Shown piece by piece: positions 1 through 9,813 of a stretch of DNA of 64,000 nt. Numbering within the stretch: the stretch's first letter is position 1; every line of letters starts with the position of its first letter. The position numbers and the translations under genes are program-made. The notes beneath the pieces were generated by a model that was not told the DNA's origin, ran no database searches, and saw only the letters and a program-made list of their open reading frames with translations. This stretch comes from Planctomycetota bacterium (GTDB lineage Bacteria; Planctomycetota; UBA1135; JADKAF01). Location of the stretch: NCBI GenBank assembly GCA_016719295.1, contig JADKAF010000001.1, positions 3,348,001 through 3,412,000 on the forward strand, in the 5' to 3' direction.

Positions 1-1401
1 GTGCCAGACATCGCTGCCGCCGATCGGGGTGCAGGTGAAACCGGGCGCGGCGAACGAAGCGCCTGCACTATCGAAAGGTCCGTTGTCGCCGATCACGACC
101 GGCGTCGCGCCCGCGCACTCGTCGTTCACCGGCGGCGCGACGCCCCCGACCTCGTAGATCAGGGCAGAGCCCGCTCGCACATTGAGCGGCGTTCGAGCGC
201 CGGACTCGCCCAAGAGCGCGTGAACGCCGTCGAAGGCCACCGCCGTCGCGAAGGCTGTGCCGAGCACTCCACTACTTGTGACCAAGCGCGTCACTTCGGT
301 CCAGCTCGATCCCACGCGTCGCAAGTGGTAGCCCGTGCCCCTACCCGTGAAGCCACCGTAAGCACCTACGATCGCCTCGCCCCCAGACATCGCGATCGGA
401 CTGCCGAAGTTGGTCAGGAAGATGGCATCGCTGGCGATCAATCGCTGCTGCTGCACCCACGCCGCGCCGACCCGCTCAAAGCAGTGCAGCACACCGACCT
501 GACTCACGCCGGCGTTGGCCTCCGAGGGAGCCCCGACAAGGATTGCATCGCCGGAGATCCCGACACTCGTGCCGAAGAACGTGGTCGTCCCCGGAGTCAC
601 CGCGACGAGCTTCTGCTCTTCGACCCAGGTCCCTCCGCTCCGCAGGTACACGTAGGCCGCCCCCGCGCCCGTCAAGCCGAGCACCGTGCTGAACGACGCG
701 CCGACCACGACGCGATCGCCGTCGATCGCGACGTTCCCGAAGCGATCGCTCGCGCGAGCATCGCTCGCGACGAGCTTCTGCTGCAGACTCCACGTCGCGC
801 CCGAACGCACGAAGACGTAGGCCGCACCCGCGTCGACGAGCCCTTGTGGATCCGCTTGGCGCGCGCCGACGACGACGGTCTCGCCCGAGATCGCGACGCT
901 CCACCCGAAGTTGTCCCCGGCCACGGCATCGTTCGCCACGAGCTTCTGCTGCTGCGTCCAGACGCCGCCCGACCGCACGAACACGTAGGCCGCTCCGGCG
1001 TCCGCGATTCCGGAGACATCGCAGCGCTCGGCGCCGACGATCAGCGTGTCGCCCGAGAGCGCGACGCTCCCGCCGAAGGCATCGGAGGTCGCGGCATCAC
1101 TCGCGACGAGCTTCTGCTGCTCCGTCCAGCTCGTTCCTGCGCGCCCGAACACGTAAGCTGAGCCAGCGTCCGAGACCCCTCCGTGGTCATCGGAGATCGA
1201 GCCGACGATCGCGACATCGCCGGAGATCGCGACCGCGCGACCGAAGCTGTCTCCGTTGCCTGGGTCACTCGGAAACAGACGGGCGAGCTCGGTCTGCTGA
1301 GCGATGCCCAGCGGTGCGCCACAGGCGATCAGCGCGGGCAGCGCGAGCCAGGAGCCGAAGGATCGAGCAGGAGGGCGATGAGAGGCAGGGCGGAACCACA
1401 T
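1..1401 (-). CDS. Secreted FG-GAP repeat protein, C-terminus beyond window edge
   Basis: Reading the minus strand from ATG at 1401 gives 467 open codons to position 1 with no stop, so the gene is partial. An N-terminal hydrophobic segment (residues about 19-37) ends in LIACG, which could be a lipobox, or AQQ, a type I cleavage site. Then come seven degenerate FG-GAP blades of about 50 residues, each with the pattern FG.SVAI.GD..VVGA and GAAYVFVRSG..W..QQKLVA. After the propeller the chain changes to NDECAGATPVVIGDNGPFD and ends at GGSDVW, a Cys-containing segment I recall from planctomycete exported proteins; it replaces the VCBS-like half of its four upstream paralogues. GAGG lies 8 nt before the ATG. 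It is the fifth gene of the tandem array and follows the previous stop by 120 nt. Likely an extracellular or periplasmic propeller; the ligand is unknown. Confidence 0.85.
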   Translation of the reverse strand, partial: MWFRPASHRPPARSFGSWLALPALIACGAPLGIAQQTELARLFPSDPGNGDSFGRAVAISGDVAIVGSISDDHGGVSDAGSAYVFGRAGTSWTEQQKLVASDAATSDAFGGSVALSGDTLIVGAERCDVSGIADAGAAYVFVRSGGVWTQQQKLVANDAVAGDNFGWSVAISGETVVVGARQADPQGLVDAGAAYVFVRSGATWSLQQKLVASDARASDRFGNVAIDGDRVVVGASFSTVLGLTGAGAAYVYLRSGGTWVEEQKLVAVTPGTTTFFGTSVGISGDAILVGAPSEANAGVSQVGVLHCFERVGAAWVQQQRLIASDAIFLTNFGSPIAMSGGEAIVGAYGGFTGRGTGYHLRRVGSSWTEVTRLVTSSGVLGTAFATAVAFDGVHALLGESGARTPLNVRAGSALIYEVGGVAPPVNDECAGATPVVIGDNGPFDSAGASFAAPGFTCTPIGGSDVWH

Positions 1402-1419
1402 ATGCAGCACCTCGAGAAG

Positions 1420-1439
1420 CCTCCGCGGATGGGCGGAGG
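1420..1439 (-). other. Hairpin between two FG-GAP genes
   Basis: A perfect 7-bp inverted repeat (CCTCCGC / GCGGAGG) with a 6-nt loop lies 18 nt before the start of the fifth FG-GAP gene. A second palindrome (AGCTCGAG, one base, CTCGAGCT) at 1506-1522 touches the stop codon of the preceding gene. There is no U-tract, so it may be a weak terminator, an mRNA processing or stabilising site, or chance in GC-rich DNA. Confidence 0.3.
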
Positions 1440-1521
1440 ACGGGATGCTTCTCAGAACGTGACGAGTGCGCTCATCACCTCATAGCAAATCGCAATCGCG
1501 GGTTCAGCTCGAGGCTCGAGC

Positions 1522-4182
1522 TCAGCTCCCCACCTGCAAGCGCACACCATTCGAGAACGCGAGCGTAGCCGCGAACGCCCCCGCCGGATCGAACACCGCG
1601 GCCTGGAAGTAGGCATCGCCGCCGAGCAGCAGTGGATCGGGTGGGACGGAGAGGCCGAGCGTCGCGCTGCCGCCGCCATCGGCGAAGAGCAGGAGCGAGC
1701 CCGCGGGCAGCTCCAGGTAGAGCTCACAACCGCCGCCGAGCGCGAGATCCGCGAGACCAAAGGAGTAGAGCAAGAGCATCGGCGCGAAGCTCCGCGCCTG
1801 CTCGAGCTCCAAGGCGAAGCTCGTGCTGCCCGAGAGCGGCGTGCCGCTGCCAGCCAGCAACGGGGTGAGCGCGCCGGTGCCGGGGCAGCCCGTGCCGTAG
1901 GTCTGGGCTAACGCCGGCTGCACCGTGAGATTCACGCTGAGGTCGCTCGACCCCTGATTCACGATCACGACGTCGTCGCCGCCGTCGCCATCGAGGTCGC
2001 CCACGGCGGCAGCGATGGGGTTCTGACCGACCGTGAGCGAGCGCGTGCTCTGGAAGGCCGCGCCATCCCAGCCGGAGAAGACCCGCGCGTCCCCGCTGCC
2101 GCCGTGCACGACGATCAGATCGCGACGCGAGAGGAATCCCGGGATGGAGTCGTCCTCCAGCTCACCGCAGGCGAGGTCGGTCGCGAGCACGCCGCCGGTC
2201 GCGATCGGCGGGGAGAGGGAGTAGGCGCTCGCTTGCAGGGCGCTGCTCCCGTCGTGGCTCAGGATGCGGAGCTCCGTCGCCGGCAGCGGGAAGAGCGTCG
2301 CCAGCGCGACCGCTAGGTCGGCATCACCGTCGCCGTCGAAGTCACCCGCGCAGAGGCCGCTCGCGAAGCCGCTCGTCGCGAGCGCAATCGCGTCCGCGAA
2401 GACCAGCGCTCCCGCGCCATCGCCCGCGAAGAGCAGGAGCTCATCCGGGCTGCCGTGCGCGAGCGCTACGAGGTCGTTGTCACCGTCGCCGTCGAGGTCG
2501 AGCAGCGCGAGCTTCTGCACGCGCGTCTCGCGGCCGTTCGGGATCGGGAGCTCGGTGAATGCGGCGCCGTTCCACGAGACGGCGAGGCCGGATCCGCCGG
2601 AGAAGGGTGTTCCTTCTCGCCCGACGACGACCTCGTCGCGGCCGTCGGCGTCGAGGTCGCCGACGGCGACACAGGTGGGTTGGAGGCCTCTGCAGGTTTG
2701 CGTGCTCGCGATTGGCGTACCGCCGAGGTCGAGCACGCGTGCGACCGAGTGTGAGTCGGCGCAGGCTACGGCGACGTCGTCGGCGAAGCCGTCGTCGTCG
2801 AGGTCGCCGGCGGCGAGGGCGATCGGTGCGCGGTTGGTGGGCTCGAGCGCGATGCGCGACTCGCTCAGCGTACCGGTGCCGTCGTTGGTCCAAAGGGAGA
2901 GGTCGTGCGTGGCGCTGTTGGCGATCACCAGGTCGGGAGGAGCGCCTTGGTCCGCGAAAAGGACGGTGATGGCACGCGGCTCCGTCGCGGCGACGCCGAT
3001 GCCGAAGACGTACGCTGCACCGGCGTTCGTCAGGGTCAGCGTGTCGTCTGCCGGCGCGCCGACGAGGACCGTCCCATGGTGGAGCGCAACGCAGTCACCG
3101 AAGGAATCTCCCGCCTGCGGGTCACTCGACACCAGCTTTCGCGTCTGGGACCAGGATCCGCCCGCACGAGAGAAGACGTATGCAGCGCCGGCATCGCCCC
3201 TGCCCGAGTGATCGGCCCAGCGTGCACCGAGGACGATCGCGTCGTCTTCGATGGCGACGCTGCGCCCCAGGCCGTCACCGATGGCGAGATCGGAAGACTG
3301 CAGCTTCTGTTGCTCGACCCAGGTCGCGCTCACGGGCTCGAACACGTAGGCCGCCCCGCTGCCCGTCGAGGGGTCCTCGGGCGAGCCGACGACCAGCGTA
3401 TCGCCGGAGATCGCGAGGTCGTGCCCGAACCACGCATCGGCCGTGCGATCCGCCGCCACGATCTTCTGCTGGAACACCCACGCCGCACCGGAACGAGCGT
3501 AGACGTAGACTGCGCCCGCAATCGCATCGGCGCCGGGAGCGCCGACGAATGCGCGATCCCCCTCGATCGCCACGGAGAAACCGAATCGATCGTTGGCTAG
3601 CCCATCTCCGGCGACGAGCTTCGCGCTCTCGCTCCAAGTCGACCCCACGCGCTCGAAGAGGTACGCCGCCCCGCGGAGGCTCTCGTCGCGGAAGGCCCCG
3701 ACGATCGCCGTGTCTCCGAAGAGGGCGACGCTGAACCCGAAGTAATCATCCGGGACTCCGTCACTCGCGACCAACTTCTGCTGCTGCCCCCACACCGCTC
3801 CGGAGGCCGAGAAGACGTAGACCGCCTCGCCTCGGTACGCGCCGATCAGTGCGTCAGCTCCTGAGAGAGCCAGACTCGAACCGAACAGCACGCCCGCAGA
3901 GGCATCGCCGGCAACGAGCTTCGAACCTTCGCTCCAGACCGAGCCGCTCTTGGCGAAGAGGTAGACCGCCCCGGCATCTATGCCGCCGGAATGATCATCC
4001 GCAGGTGCGCCCACGAGAGCGAGATCGGTGGACGTCGCGAGCGCCAGTCCGAGCAGGTCGAACGACGATGCGTCGCTTGCCGCGAGGATCGCGTCCTCGC
4101 TCTGCTGCCCAAGCGCGGCCGAGCCCGATGCACACCACGCGATGCATACCGCGGCGATCCGTGTTGATCGTAGGCCTCTCAT
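1522..4182 (-). CDS. Secreted FG-GAP/VCBS repeat protein (886 aa)
   Basis: A signal peptide (residues 1-25, ending ALGQ) is followed by seven FG-GAP blades of about 50 residues (about 28-395) with the FG.SVA..GD..VVGAP / GAAYVF core. A second repeat region (about 400-760) carries calcium-loop-like motifs such as DLDDDGFADDVAVA, DLDADGRDEVVVG and DLDGDGGDDVVIV, as in integrin-type or VCBS propellers. The last 120 residues start at YGTGCPGTG and contain PPDPLLLGG and AAVFDPAGAFAATL, a module shared with the paralogues. The start ATG lies 3 nt after the stop of the upstream gene, which suggests translational coupling. Its second half is nearly identical to that of the upstream gene (4186-6861), while the first propeller differs. 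No catalytic motif is visible; an adhesive or surface role is only inferred. Confidence 0.9.
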   Translation of the reverse strand: MRGLRSTRIAAVCIAWCASGSAALGQQSEDAILAASDASSFDLLGLALATSTDLALVGAPADDHSGGIDAGAVYLFAKSGSVWSEGSKLVAGDASAGVLFGSSLALSGADALIGAYRGEAVYVFSASGAVWGQQQKLVASDGVPDDYFGFSVALFGDTAIVGAFRDESLRGAAYLFERVGSTWSESAKLVAGDGLANDRFGFSVAIEGDRAFVGAPGADAIAGAVYVYARSGAAWVFQQKIVAADRTADAWFGHDLAISGDTLVVGSPEDPSTGSGAAYVFEPVSATWVEQQKLQSSDLAIGDGLGRSVAIEDDAIVLGARWADHSGRGDAGAAYVFSRAGGSWSQTRKLVSSDPQAGDSFGDCVALHHGTVLVGAPADDTLTLTNAGAAYVFGIGVAATEPRAITVLFADQGAPPDLVIANSATHDLSLWTNDGTGTLSESRIALEPTNRAPIALAAGDLDDDGFADDVAVACADSHSVARVLDLGGTPIASTQTCRGLQPTCVAVGDLDADGRDEVVVGREGTPFSGGSGLAVSWNGAAFTELPIPNGRETRVQKLALLDLDGDGDNDLVALAHGSPDELLLFAGDGAGALVFADAIALATSGFASGLCAGDFDGDGDADLAVALATLFPLPATELRILSHDGSSALQASAYSLSPPIATGGVLATDLACGELEDDSIPGFLSRRDLIVVHGGSGDARVFSGWDGAAFQSTRSLTVGQNPIAAAVGDLDGDGGDDVVIVNQGSSDLSVNLTVQPALAQTYGTGCPGTGALTPLLAGSGTPLSGSTSFALELEQARSFAPMLLLYSFGLADLALGGGCELYLELPAGSLLLFADGGGSATLGLSVPPDPLLLGGDAYFQAAVFDPAGAFAATLAFSNGVRLQVGS

Positions 4183-4185
4183 CCT

Positions 4186-6861
4186 TCAGCTCCCCACCTG
4201 CAAACGCACGCCATTGGAGAGCGCGAGCGTCGCCGCGAACGCCCCCGCCGGATCGAAGACCGCCGCCTGGAAGTAGGCATCGCCGCCGAGCAGCAGAGGA
4301 TCGGGTGGCACGGAGAGCACCTGCGAGGCCTGGCCGCGGCCGTTGGTGAAGAGGAGCAGCGAGCCCGCGGGAAGCTCCACGTAGAGCGAGCAACCAGCAC
4401 CGAGCGCGAGGTCACCCAAGCCCAAGGAGTAGAGCAGCAGCGTCGGAGCGAAGCTCCGCGCCTGCTCGAGCTCCAGCGAGAAGCCACTACCGCCCGAGAG
4501 GGGCGTGCCGATACCCACGAGGACCGGAGTGAGCAAGTCGGTGCCGGGGCAACCCGCACCGTAGACCTGCGCCAATGCTGGCTGCACCGTGAGATTCACG
4601 CTGAGGTCGCTCGAGCCCTGGTTCACGATCACGACGTCGTCGCCGCCATCGCCGTCGAGGTCTCCCACGGCGGCGGCGATGGGGTTTTGTCCGACCGTGA
4701 GCAAGCGCGTGCTCTGAAAGCTCGCGCCGTCCCAGCCGGAGAAGACCCGCGCGTCCCCGCTGCCCCCGTGCACGACGATCAGATCGCGACGCGAGAGAAA
4801 GCCCGGGATCGAGTCGTCCTCCAGCTCACCGCAGGCGAGGTCGGTGGCGAGCACGCCGCCGGTCGCGATCGGCGGGGAGAGGCTGTAGGCGCTCGCTTGC
4901 AGGGCACTGCTCCCATCGTGACTCAGGATGCGGAGCTCGGTCGCCGGCAGCGGGAAGAGCGTCGCGAGCGCGACCGCTAGGTCGACATCGCCGTCGCCGT
5001 CGAGGTCGCCCGCGCAGAGGCCGCTCGCGAAGCCGCTCGTCGCGAGCGGGATCGCGTCGGCAAAAACCAGCGTTCCCGCGCCGTCGCCCGCGAAGAGCAG
5101 GAGCTCATCCGGGCTGCCGTGCACCAGCGCGACGAGGTCGTTATCACCGTCGCCGTCGAGGTCGAGCAGCGCGAGCTTCTGCACGCGCGTCGCGTGGCCG
5201 CCCGGGATCGGGAGCTCTGTGAAGACGGCGCCGTTCCACGAGACGGCGAGGCCGGCTCCGCCGGAGAAGGGCGTGCCTTCGCGCCCGACGAAGACTTCGT
5301 CGCGACCATCGGCGTCGAGGTCACCGACGGTGACGCAAGTGGGTTGCAATCCGCCGCATGGCTGCGTGCTCGCGAGTGGCGTGCCGCCGAGGTCCATGAC
5401 GCGACCGACCGAGTGCGAGTCGGCGCACGCTACGGCGACGTCATCGACGAGGCCGTCGTCGTCGAGGTCACCGGCGGCGATGACGATCGGTGCGCGGTCG
5501 AAGGGGTCGAGCGCGATACGAGACTCGCTCAGCGTACCGGTGCCGTCGTTGGTCCATAGGGAGAAGTCGTGGGTGGCGGAGTTGGCGGTGGCGACGTGGG
5601 AAGTGGCGTATGAGCCGCTCGAGAAGACGGTGGCGGAGCGTGCCGCAGTTTCGGTGCCGCTGAACTCGAACATGTAGGCGCTGCCGGAAGAGGTCTCGTG
5701 ACCGGCGCTTCTCCACGCCCCAATTACAACGCTATCCCCGTCGAGCGATAGGTTCACACCGAACTGATCGAGATACGCTCCGTCACTCGCCATGAGCTTG
5801 GCCTGCCAAATCCAGCCTTGCTCGCTGCGAATGAAGACATGAGCACTCCCCGATTCGGAACCACGGTCGTCGTCTCCATTGGATCCTACGATGGCCCTAT
5901 TTTGATCGAGCGAGACACTAATGCCGAATCGATCATGGGCATATCCATCATCCAAAAGCAACTTGGCCTCTTGAACCCAAGATCCACCGCTGCGCACAAA
6001 GACATAGGCGCTCCCTGAGGTGGAGCCCCGGTCGTCGTCTCCGTGCGCACCAATAATCCCCGCATCTCCATCGATCCAGACGCTGTAGCCGAAGTGATCA
6101 TCCATGGATCCATCGCTGGCCACGAGCTTTCCCTGATGAGACCAGACACCACCACTTCGCACGAAGACATAGGCGCTTCCCCGTTCGTCGTCATAGTCCG
6201 CGCCAATGAGCGCCTGATCTCCATCGAGCGAGACTGCTCTCCCGAAAGATGCGTAAGCCGAAGGATCGATTGCTACGAGCTTGGCCTGCTGAGACCAAAG
6301 TCCCGAGCTCCGCACGAATACATAGGCGCTTCCGAAGTCAACACCGGGCGCATCATTTCTATCGGCGCCGATGATCGCCGTATCACCGTCAAGGCAGACG
6401 CTGATTCCGAATCGATCGAGCGCCGCTCCATCGCTCGCAACGAGCTTGGCTTGTTGAAGCCAAGAACCTCCGCTTCGGACATAGACATAAGCGCTGCCTG
6501 AGTAGAGACCGTCTCCGTAGGCACCGATCAATGCGGTATCCCCATCGATGGCAACGCTGTGGCCAAACAAGTCTCCAGGGGTGCCATCATGTGCGAGTAT
6601 TTTGGTCTGTTGCGACCATCTTCCGCCACTCCGCACGAAGACATAGGCGCCGCCGGAGTCGAGGCCCCGATCGTCGTCTTGATAGGCGCCGACAAGCGCC
6701 GTGTCCCCGTTTATCGAAACGCTAACCCCGAAGCGATCATCAGCGGCCCCGTCGCCCGCCAACAGCTTGGCGATCTCACTCGCCTGCCCCAACCCTACCT
6801 GCGCACTTACCACCAAGGTGGCAACTACCGCCACCGCCTGCCACCAAGTACGCGTCATCAT
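4186..6861 (-). CDS. Secreted FG-GAP/VCBS repeat protein with low-GC first half (891 aa)
   Basis: The N-terminus MMTRTWW followed by a hydrophobic run to GLGQA looks like a signal peptide. Seven very regular FG-GAP blades follow (to about residue 395), several with DDDRG.. after IGA, reading like a calcium loop. Then come VCBS-like repeats and the CPGTDLLTPVL...DPLLLGG C-terminal module. The stretch coding for the first propeller (about 5640-6860) is visibly less GC-rich than everything around it: hand counts of the 60-nt lines at 5881 and 5941 give 31 and 29 G+C, against 43 at 2581. The second half (4186 to about 5570) is almost the same DNA as 1522 to about 2900. The gene therefore looks chimeric. 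Its ATG is 3 nt past the upstream stop; a second ATG at 6858 is also possible. Confidence 0.9.
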   Translation of the reverse strand: MMTRTWWQAVAVVATLVVSAQVGLGQASEIAKLLAGDGAADDRFGVSVSINGDTALVGAYQDDDRGLDSGGAYVFVRSGGRWSQQTKILAHDGTPGDLFGHSVAIDGDTALIGAYGDGLYSGSAYVYVRSGGSWLQQAKLVASDGAALDRFGISVCLDGDTAIIGADRNDAPGVDFGSAYVFVRSSGLWSQQAKLVAIDPSAYASFGRAVSLDGDQALIGADYDDERGSAYVFVRSGGVWSHQGKLVASDGSMDDHFGYSVWIDGDAGIIGAHGDDDRGSTSGSAYVFVRSGGSWVQEAKLLLDDGYAHDRFGISVSLDQNRAIVGSNGDDDRGSESGSAHVFIRSEQGWIWQAKLMASDGAYLDQFGVNLSLDGDSVVIGAWRSAGHETSSGSAYMFEFSGTETAARSATVFSSGSYATSHVATANSATHDFSLWTNDGTGTLSESRIALDPFDRAPIVIAAGDLDDDGLVDDVAVACADSHSVGRVMDLGGTPLASTQPCGGLQPTCVTVGDLDADGRDEVFVGREGTPFSGGAGLAVSWNGAVFTELPIPGGHATRVQKLALLDLDGDGDNDLVALVHGSPDELLLFAGDGAGTLVFADAIPLATSGFASGLCAGDLDGDGDVDLAVALATLFPLPATELRILSHDGSSALQASAYSLSPPIATGGVLATDLACGELEDDSIPGFLSRRDLIVVHGGSGDARVFSGWDGASFQSTRLLTVGQNPIAAAVGDLDGDGGDDVVIVNQGSSDLSVNLTVQPALAQVYGAGCPGTDLLTPVLVGIGTPLSGGSGFSLELEQARSFAPTLLLYSLGLGDLALGAGCSLYVELPAGSLLLFTNGRGQASQVLSVPPDPLLLGGDAYFQAAVFDPAGAFAATLALSNGVRLQVGS

Positions 6862-6864
6862 GGC

Positions 6865-9597
6865 TCAGTTCCCCACCCGCACGCGCAGCGCATTCGACAA
6901 CGCCAACGTCGACTCGAAGGCCCCCGCCGGATCGAAGACCGCGTCTTGGAAGTACACCGCGGCACCCAGCAGCAGCGGATCGTTCGGCACACCGAAGACG
7001 TAGTCGTTCTCTCCGCTGCCGTTCGTGAAGCGCAGGATGCTGATCAGCGGCGCGCCGAGGTAGAGCGTGCAGCTCCCCACCGCGATCTCGCTCGTCGTCG
7101 CCGAGAGCAGGACGAGGAAGGGTGCCACGGCGCGAGCTTGGCTGAGGTGCAGGCCGAAGCTCGCGTTGCCGAGGGTCGGGAGCCCCGTGCCTGCGAGCAA
7201 GGGTACGAGACCGCCGGTGCCCGCACAGCCCGTGCCGAAGGCGAGCGACTGAGCGACCAGCTCGCCGAGGTGGATCGAGAGATCGTCGGAGCCCTGGTTC
7301 GCGATCACCACGTCGCCAGCGCCGTCGCCGTTCAGATCGCCGATGGCGACGGCGATCGGGTTCGAGACCGCGGCGAGCGCGCTCGTCGAGGTGGCGCTGG
7401 AGGTCGCGCTCACGTAGCCGTAGAAGGCCTGCACGTCGCCCGAGCCCGCGTGCACGACCACCAGCTCCGGCCGGTGCAGCACACCGGGGTAGGAGTCGCC
7501 ATCGAGCTCGCCGCAGGCGACATCGTGCGCCAACGTGCCCGTGGTCGGAAGTGCGGTGTCGGCAGTGAAGTCGCTCGCGTCGAGCGCTCCGCTGCCGGTG
7601 TAGCGGTGCACCTCCAAGCTGCTCGTCGGCGTCGGGAAGAGCGTCGAGAGCAGGACCGCGAGGTCGTTCGTGCCATCGCCGTCCAGATCGCCGAGGCAGA
7701 GGCCGCTCGCGAGACCGGAGCTCGAGAGCGAGATCGCCCCGGCGAAAGAGAGAGCGCCTGCACCGTCGCCGGCGAAGAGCAGGATCTGGTCGGGTGCGCC
7801 CTGCGCCACCGCGGCGAGATCAAGATCGCCGTCGTCGTCGAGATCGCCGAGCGCGAGCTTCACCACCTGCGTCGCGTGACCGCCGGGGATCGCGAGCGCG
7901 GCGAAGGCACCGCCGTTCAACGCCACAGCGAGGCCGGAGCCACCGCTCAGGGGTTCACCCTGACGTGCGACGACGACGTCGTCGGTGCCGTTGCCATCGA
8001 GGTCGCCGCAGACGACATCGCTCGGGCGAAGACCGACGGAGCTCCGCGAGCTCGCGCTCGAGCTGCCGCCGACGTTCAGCACGATGCCGACGGTGTGAGA
8101 GTCCGCGCATGCGACCGCCGCATCGTCGGCGGCGCCATCGCCGTCGAGGTCGCCGAAGGACACCGCGACAGGAGCCAAGTCGCTAGCCGTGAGCGCGACC
8201 GAAACTGGCGCCGCGAGCGCGCCCGTGCCATCGCCGAGCCAGAGGCCGAGGTCGTGCGAGGCACTGTTCGCCGTGAGCGCGTCGAGATCGCCGTCGCCGT
8301 CCGCGTCGCCGAGCGCGACATCGCGCGGTGCCGTCGGACCACTCGGGCCGCCGCTCCCACTCGCGACCTCGAACACATAGGCCGACCCATAGAGAGAGCC
8401 GGCACCGTGGCCATCGCTCGTAGCCCCACTGACGACGGTCGTCCCGTCGTACCCTAACGACCACCCGAGCTGGTTCGGATCAACCTCATCGCTCGCGACC
8501 AGGCGCTCGACCTCGGACCAGCTCCCCGCCGTCTCGCGAAATACGTAGCAGCTGCCGCGCGAGCCCAGGGCCCCAATCGCCCCGCCGACCAGCGTGTCTC
8601 CATGCAGCGCGACACTGTGCCCGAAGTTCGCGGCCCCTTGGATGTCACTGGAGAGCAGCAACTGGGGAGTTCCCGAGCTGCCGCCGGAGCGGTGATAGGC
8701 GTACACCGCTCCGGAGTCGGTGAAGCCGGAGTGGTCCTCGGCGACCGCACCGACGATCAAACGATCGCCCGCCAGCGCCAACGAGTACCCGTAGTACCCA
8801 TACGCCTGCCCGTTCGGCGAATAGAGCACCTCCTGGACCGACCATGTGCCGCCCGAGCGCACGAGCACTTGCACCTCGCCAGCAGCCTGGGCTCCCTGGG
8901 TTCCCCCGTGATTAGCGAGGTGCCCACCGACCGCAGCGGTGTCCCCCTCCAGGGCAACGGCAGAGCCGAAGCTCCCGACATTCGATCCGGCGATCTTCTG
9001 CTGCTCCGTCCAGACGCCGCCGACGCGCTCGAAGAAGTAGACCGCGCCGACGTTGCCGCCGGAGGCATTTCGTCCGGAGGAGGCGCCGACGACCAGACGA
9101 TCGCCGTCGATGGCAACGGATGCACCGAAGCGGATGCCCTCTACCGCATCGGCAGGGACGAGCTTCGCTACCTGCGTCCAGACGCCACCGCTGCGCGTGA
9201 AAACGTACGCCGCGCCGATGTTGGACGGGGCGGAGGGATGGGAGTCGGTCCGCGCGCTGACGACCGCGGTGTCGCCGCTCAGCGCGACGCTGTAACCGAA
9301 GAGCGCGGCCACCGCGGGATCACCCGCCTCCAACCGCTGCTGCTCGACCCAGTTCCCGTTGCTCAGCGTGTACACATAGGCGGCTCCCGCTTCGCTGACA
9401 CCGCTCGAGGTCGCGTTGGACGCGCCGACGATCAGGGTATCGCCCTCGACCGCGCAGCTCCTGCCATACCAACTGCCGACTCCGGTCGCTTGGAGCTTCG
9501 CGCTGTGGCTCTGTTGAGCAAAGAGGGGCCCCGCTCCGACGACGCCGATGGCGAGGAACGCGAGAGCGCGCGAGCGCGAGAGGAGCGGCAGGAGCAT
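6865..9597 (-). CDS. Secreted FG-GAP/VCBS repeat protein (910 aa)
   Basis: A signal peptide (to about residue 28, ending PLFAQQ) precedes seven FG-GAP blades (about 35-410). A linker rich in Gly, Ser and Pro (GSGGPSGPTAPRDV) leads into VCBS-like repeats with calcium-loop motifs (DADGDGDLDALT, DLDGDGAADDAAVA, DLNGDGAGDVVIA). The C-terminal module begins at FGTGCAGTGGLVPLL and includes PNDPLLLGAAVYFQ and DPAGAFESTLALSN. From about residue 420 to the end it is almost identical in protein and DNA to the next upstream paralogue (9814-12540), while the N-terminal propellers share only the fold pattern. The stop is 3 nt before the ATG of the following gene, so these two are probably co-translated. 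Confidence 0.9.
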   Translation of the reverse strand: MLLPLLSRSRALAFLAIGVVGAGPLFAQQSHSAKLQATGVGSWYGRSCAVEGDTLIVGASNATSSGVSEAGAAYVYTLSNGNWVEQQRLEAGDPAVAALFGYSVALSGDTAVVSARTDSHPSAPSNIGAAYVFTRSGGVWTQVAKLVPADAVEGIRFGASVAIDGDRLVVGASSGRNASGGNVGAVYFFERVGGVWTEQQKIAGSNVGSFGSAVALEGDTAAVGGHLANHGGTQGAQAAGEVQVLVRSGGTWSVQEVLYSPNGQAYGYYGYSLALAGDRLIVGAVAEDHSGFTDSGAVYAYHRSGGSSGTPQLLLSSDIQGAANFGHSVALHGDTLVGGAIGALGSRGSCYVFRETAGSWSEVERLVASDEVDPNQLGWSLGYDGTTVVSGATSDGHGAGSLYGSAYVFEVASGSGGPSGPTAPRDVALGDADGDGDLDALTANSASHDLGLWLGDGTGALAAPVSVALTASDLAPVAVSFGDLDGDGAADDAAVACADSHTVGIVLNVGGSSSASSRSSVGLRPSDVVCGDLDGNGTDDVVVARQGEPLSGGSGLAVALNGGAFAALAIPGGHATQVVKLALGDLDDDGDLDLAAVAQGAPDQILLFAGDGAGALSFAGAISLSSSGLASGLCLGDLDGDGTNDLAVLLSTLFPTPTSSLEVHRYTGSGALDASDFTADTALPTTGTLAHDVACGELDGDSYPGVLHRPELVVVHAGSGDVQAFYGYVSATSSATSTSALAAVSNPIAVAIGDLNGDGAGDVVIANQGSDDLSIHLGELVAQSLAFGTGCAGTGGLVPLLAGTGLPTLGNASFGLHLSQARAVAPFLVLLSATTSEIAVGSCTLYLGAPLISILRFTNGSGENDYVFGVPNDPLLLGAAVYFQDAVFDPAGAFESTLALSNALRVRVGN

Positions 9598-9702
9598 GGC
9601 GGGACCTCAGCGGAAGGACGGACGAGCGGACGATGCGAAGGCGCGATGCCGATCGAATCGTCCGAGCGAACTAGGGAACGCAGGGCAGGACGTGGGCACC
9701 TC

Positions 9703-9738
9703 ATGCGTTCCACTTTCGAGATCGCATGTGGAACGCAT
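9703..9738. repeat. Perfect 11-bp inverted repeat in the FG-GAP array
   Basis: ATGCGTTCCAC at 9703-9713 and its exact reverse complement at 9728-9738 are separated by 14 nt. It sits in the only long gap inside the array (9598-9813), about 76 nt after the stop of the first FG-GAP gene and about 105 nt before the start of the next. There is no T-run on either side, so an operator or mRNA stem is as likely as a terminator. Confidence 0.5.
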
Positions 9739-9813
9739 CGAAGACGATCGCGACTCCGGCAGCAGTGCCTAGAGCGGGAGACACCTGATGGGAAGGCGCG
9801 ACACGTGGCGGGA

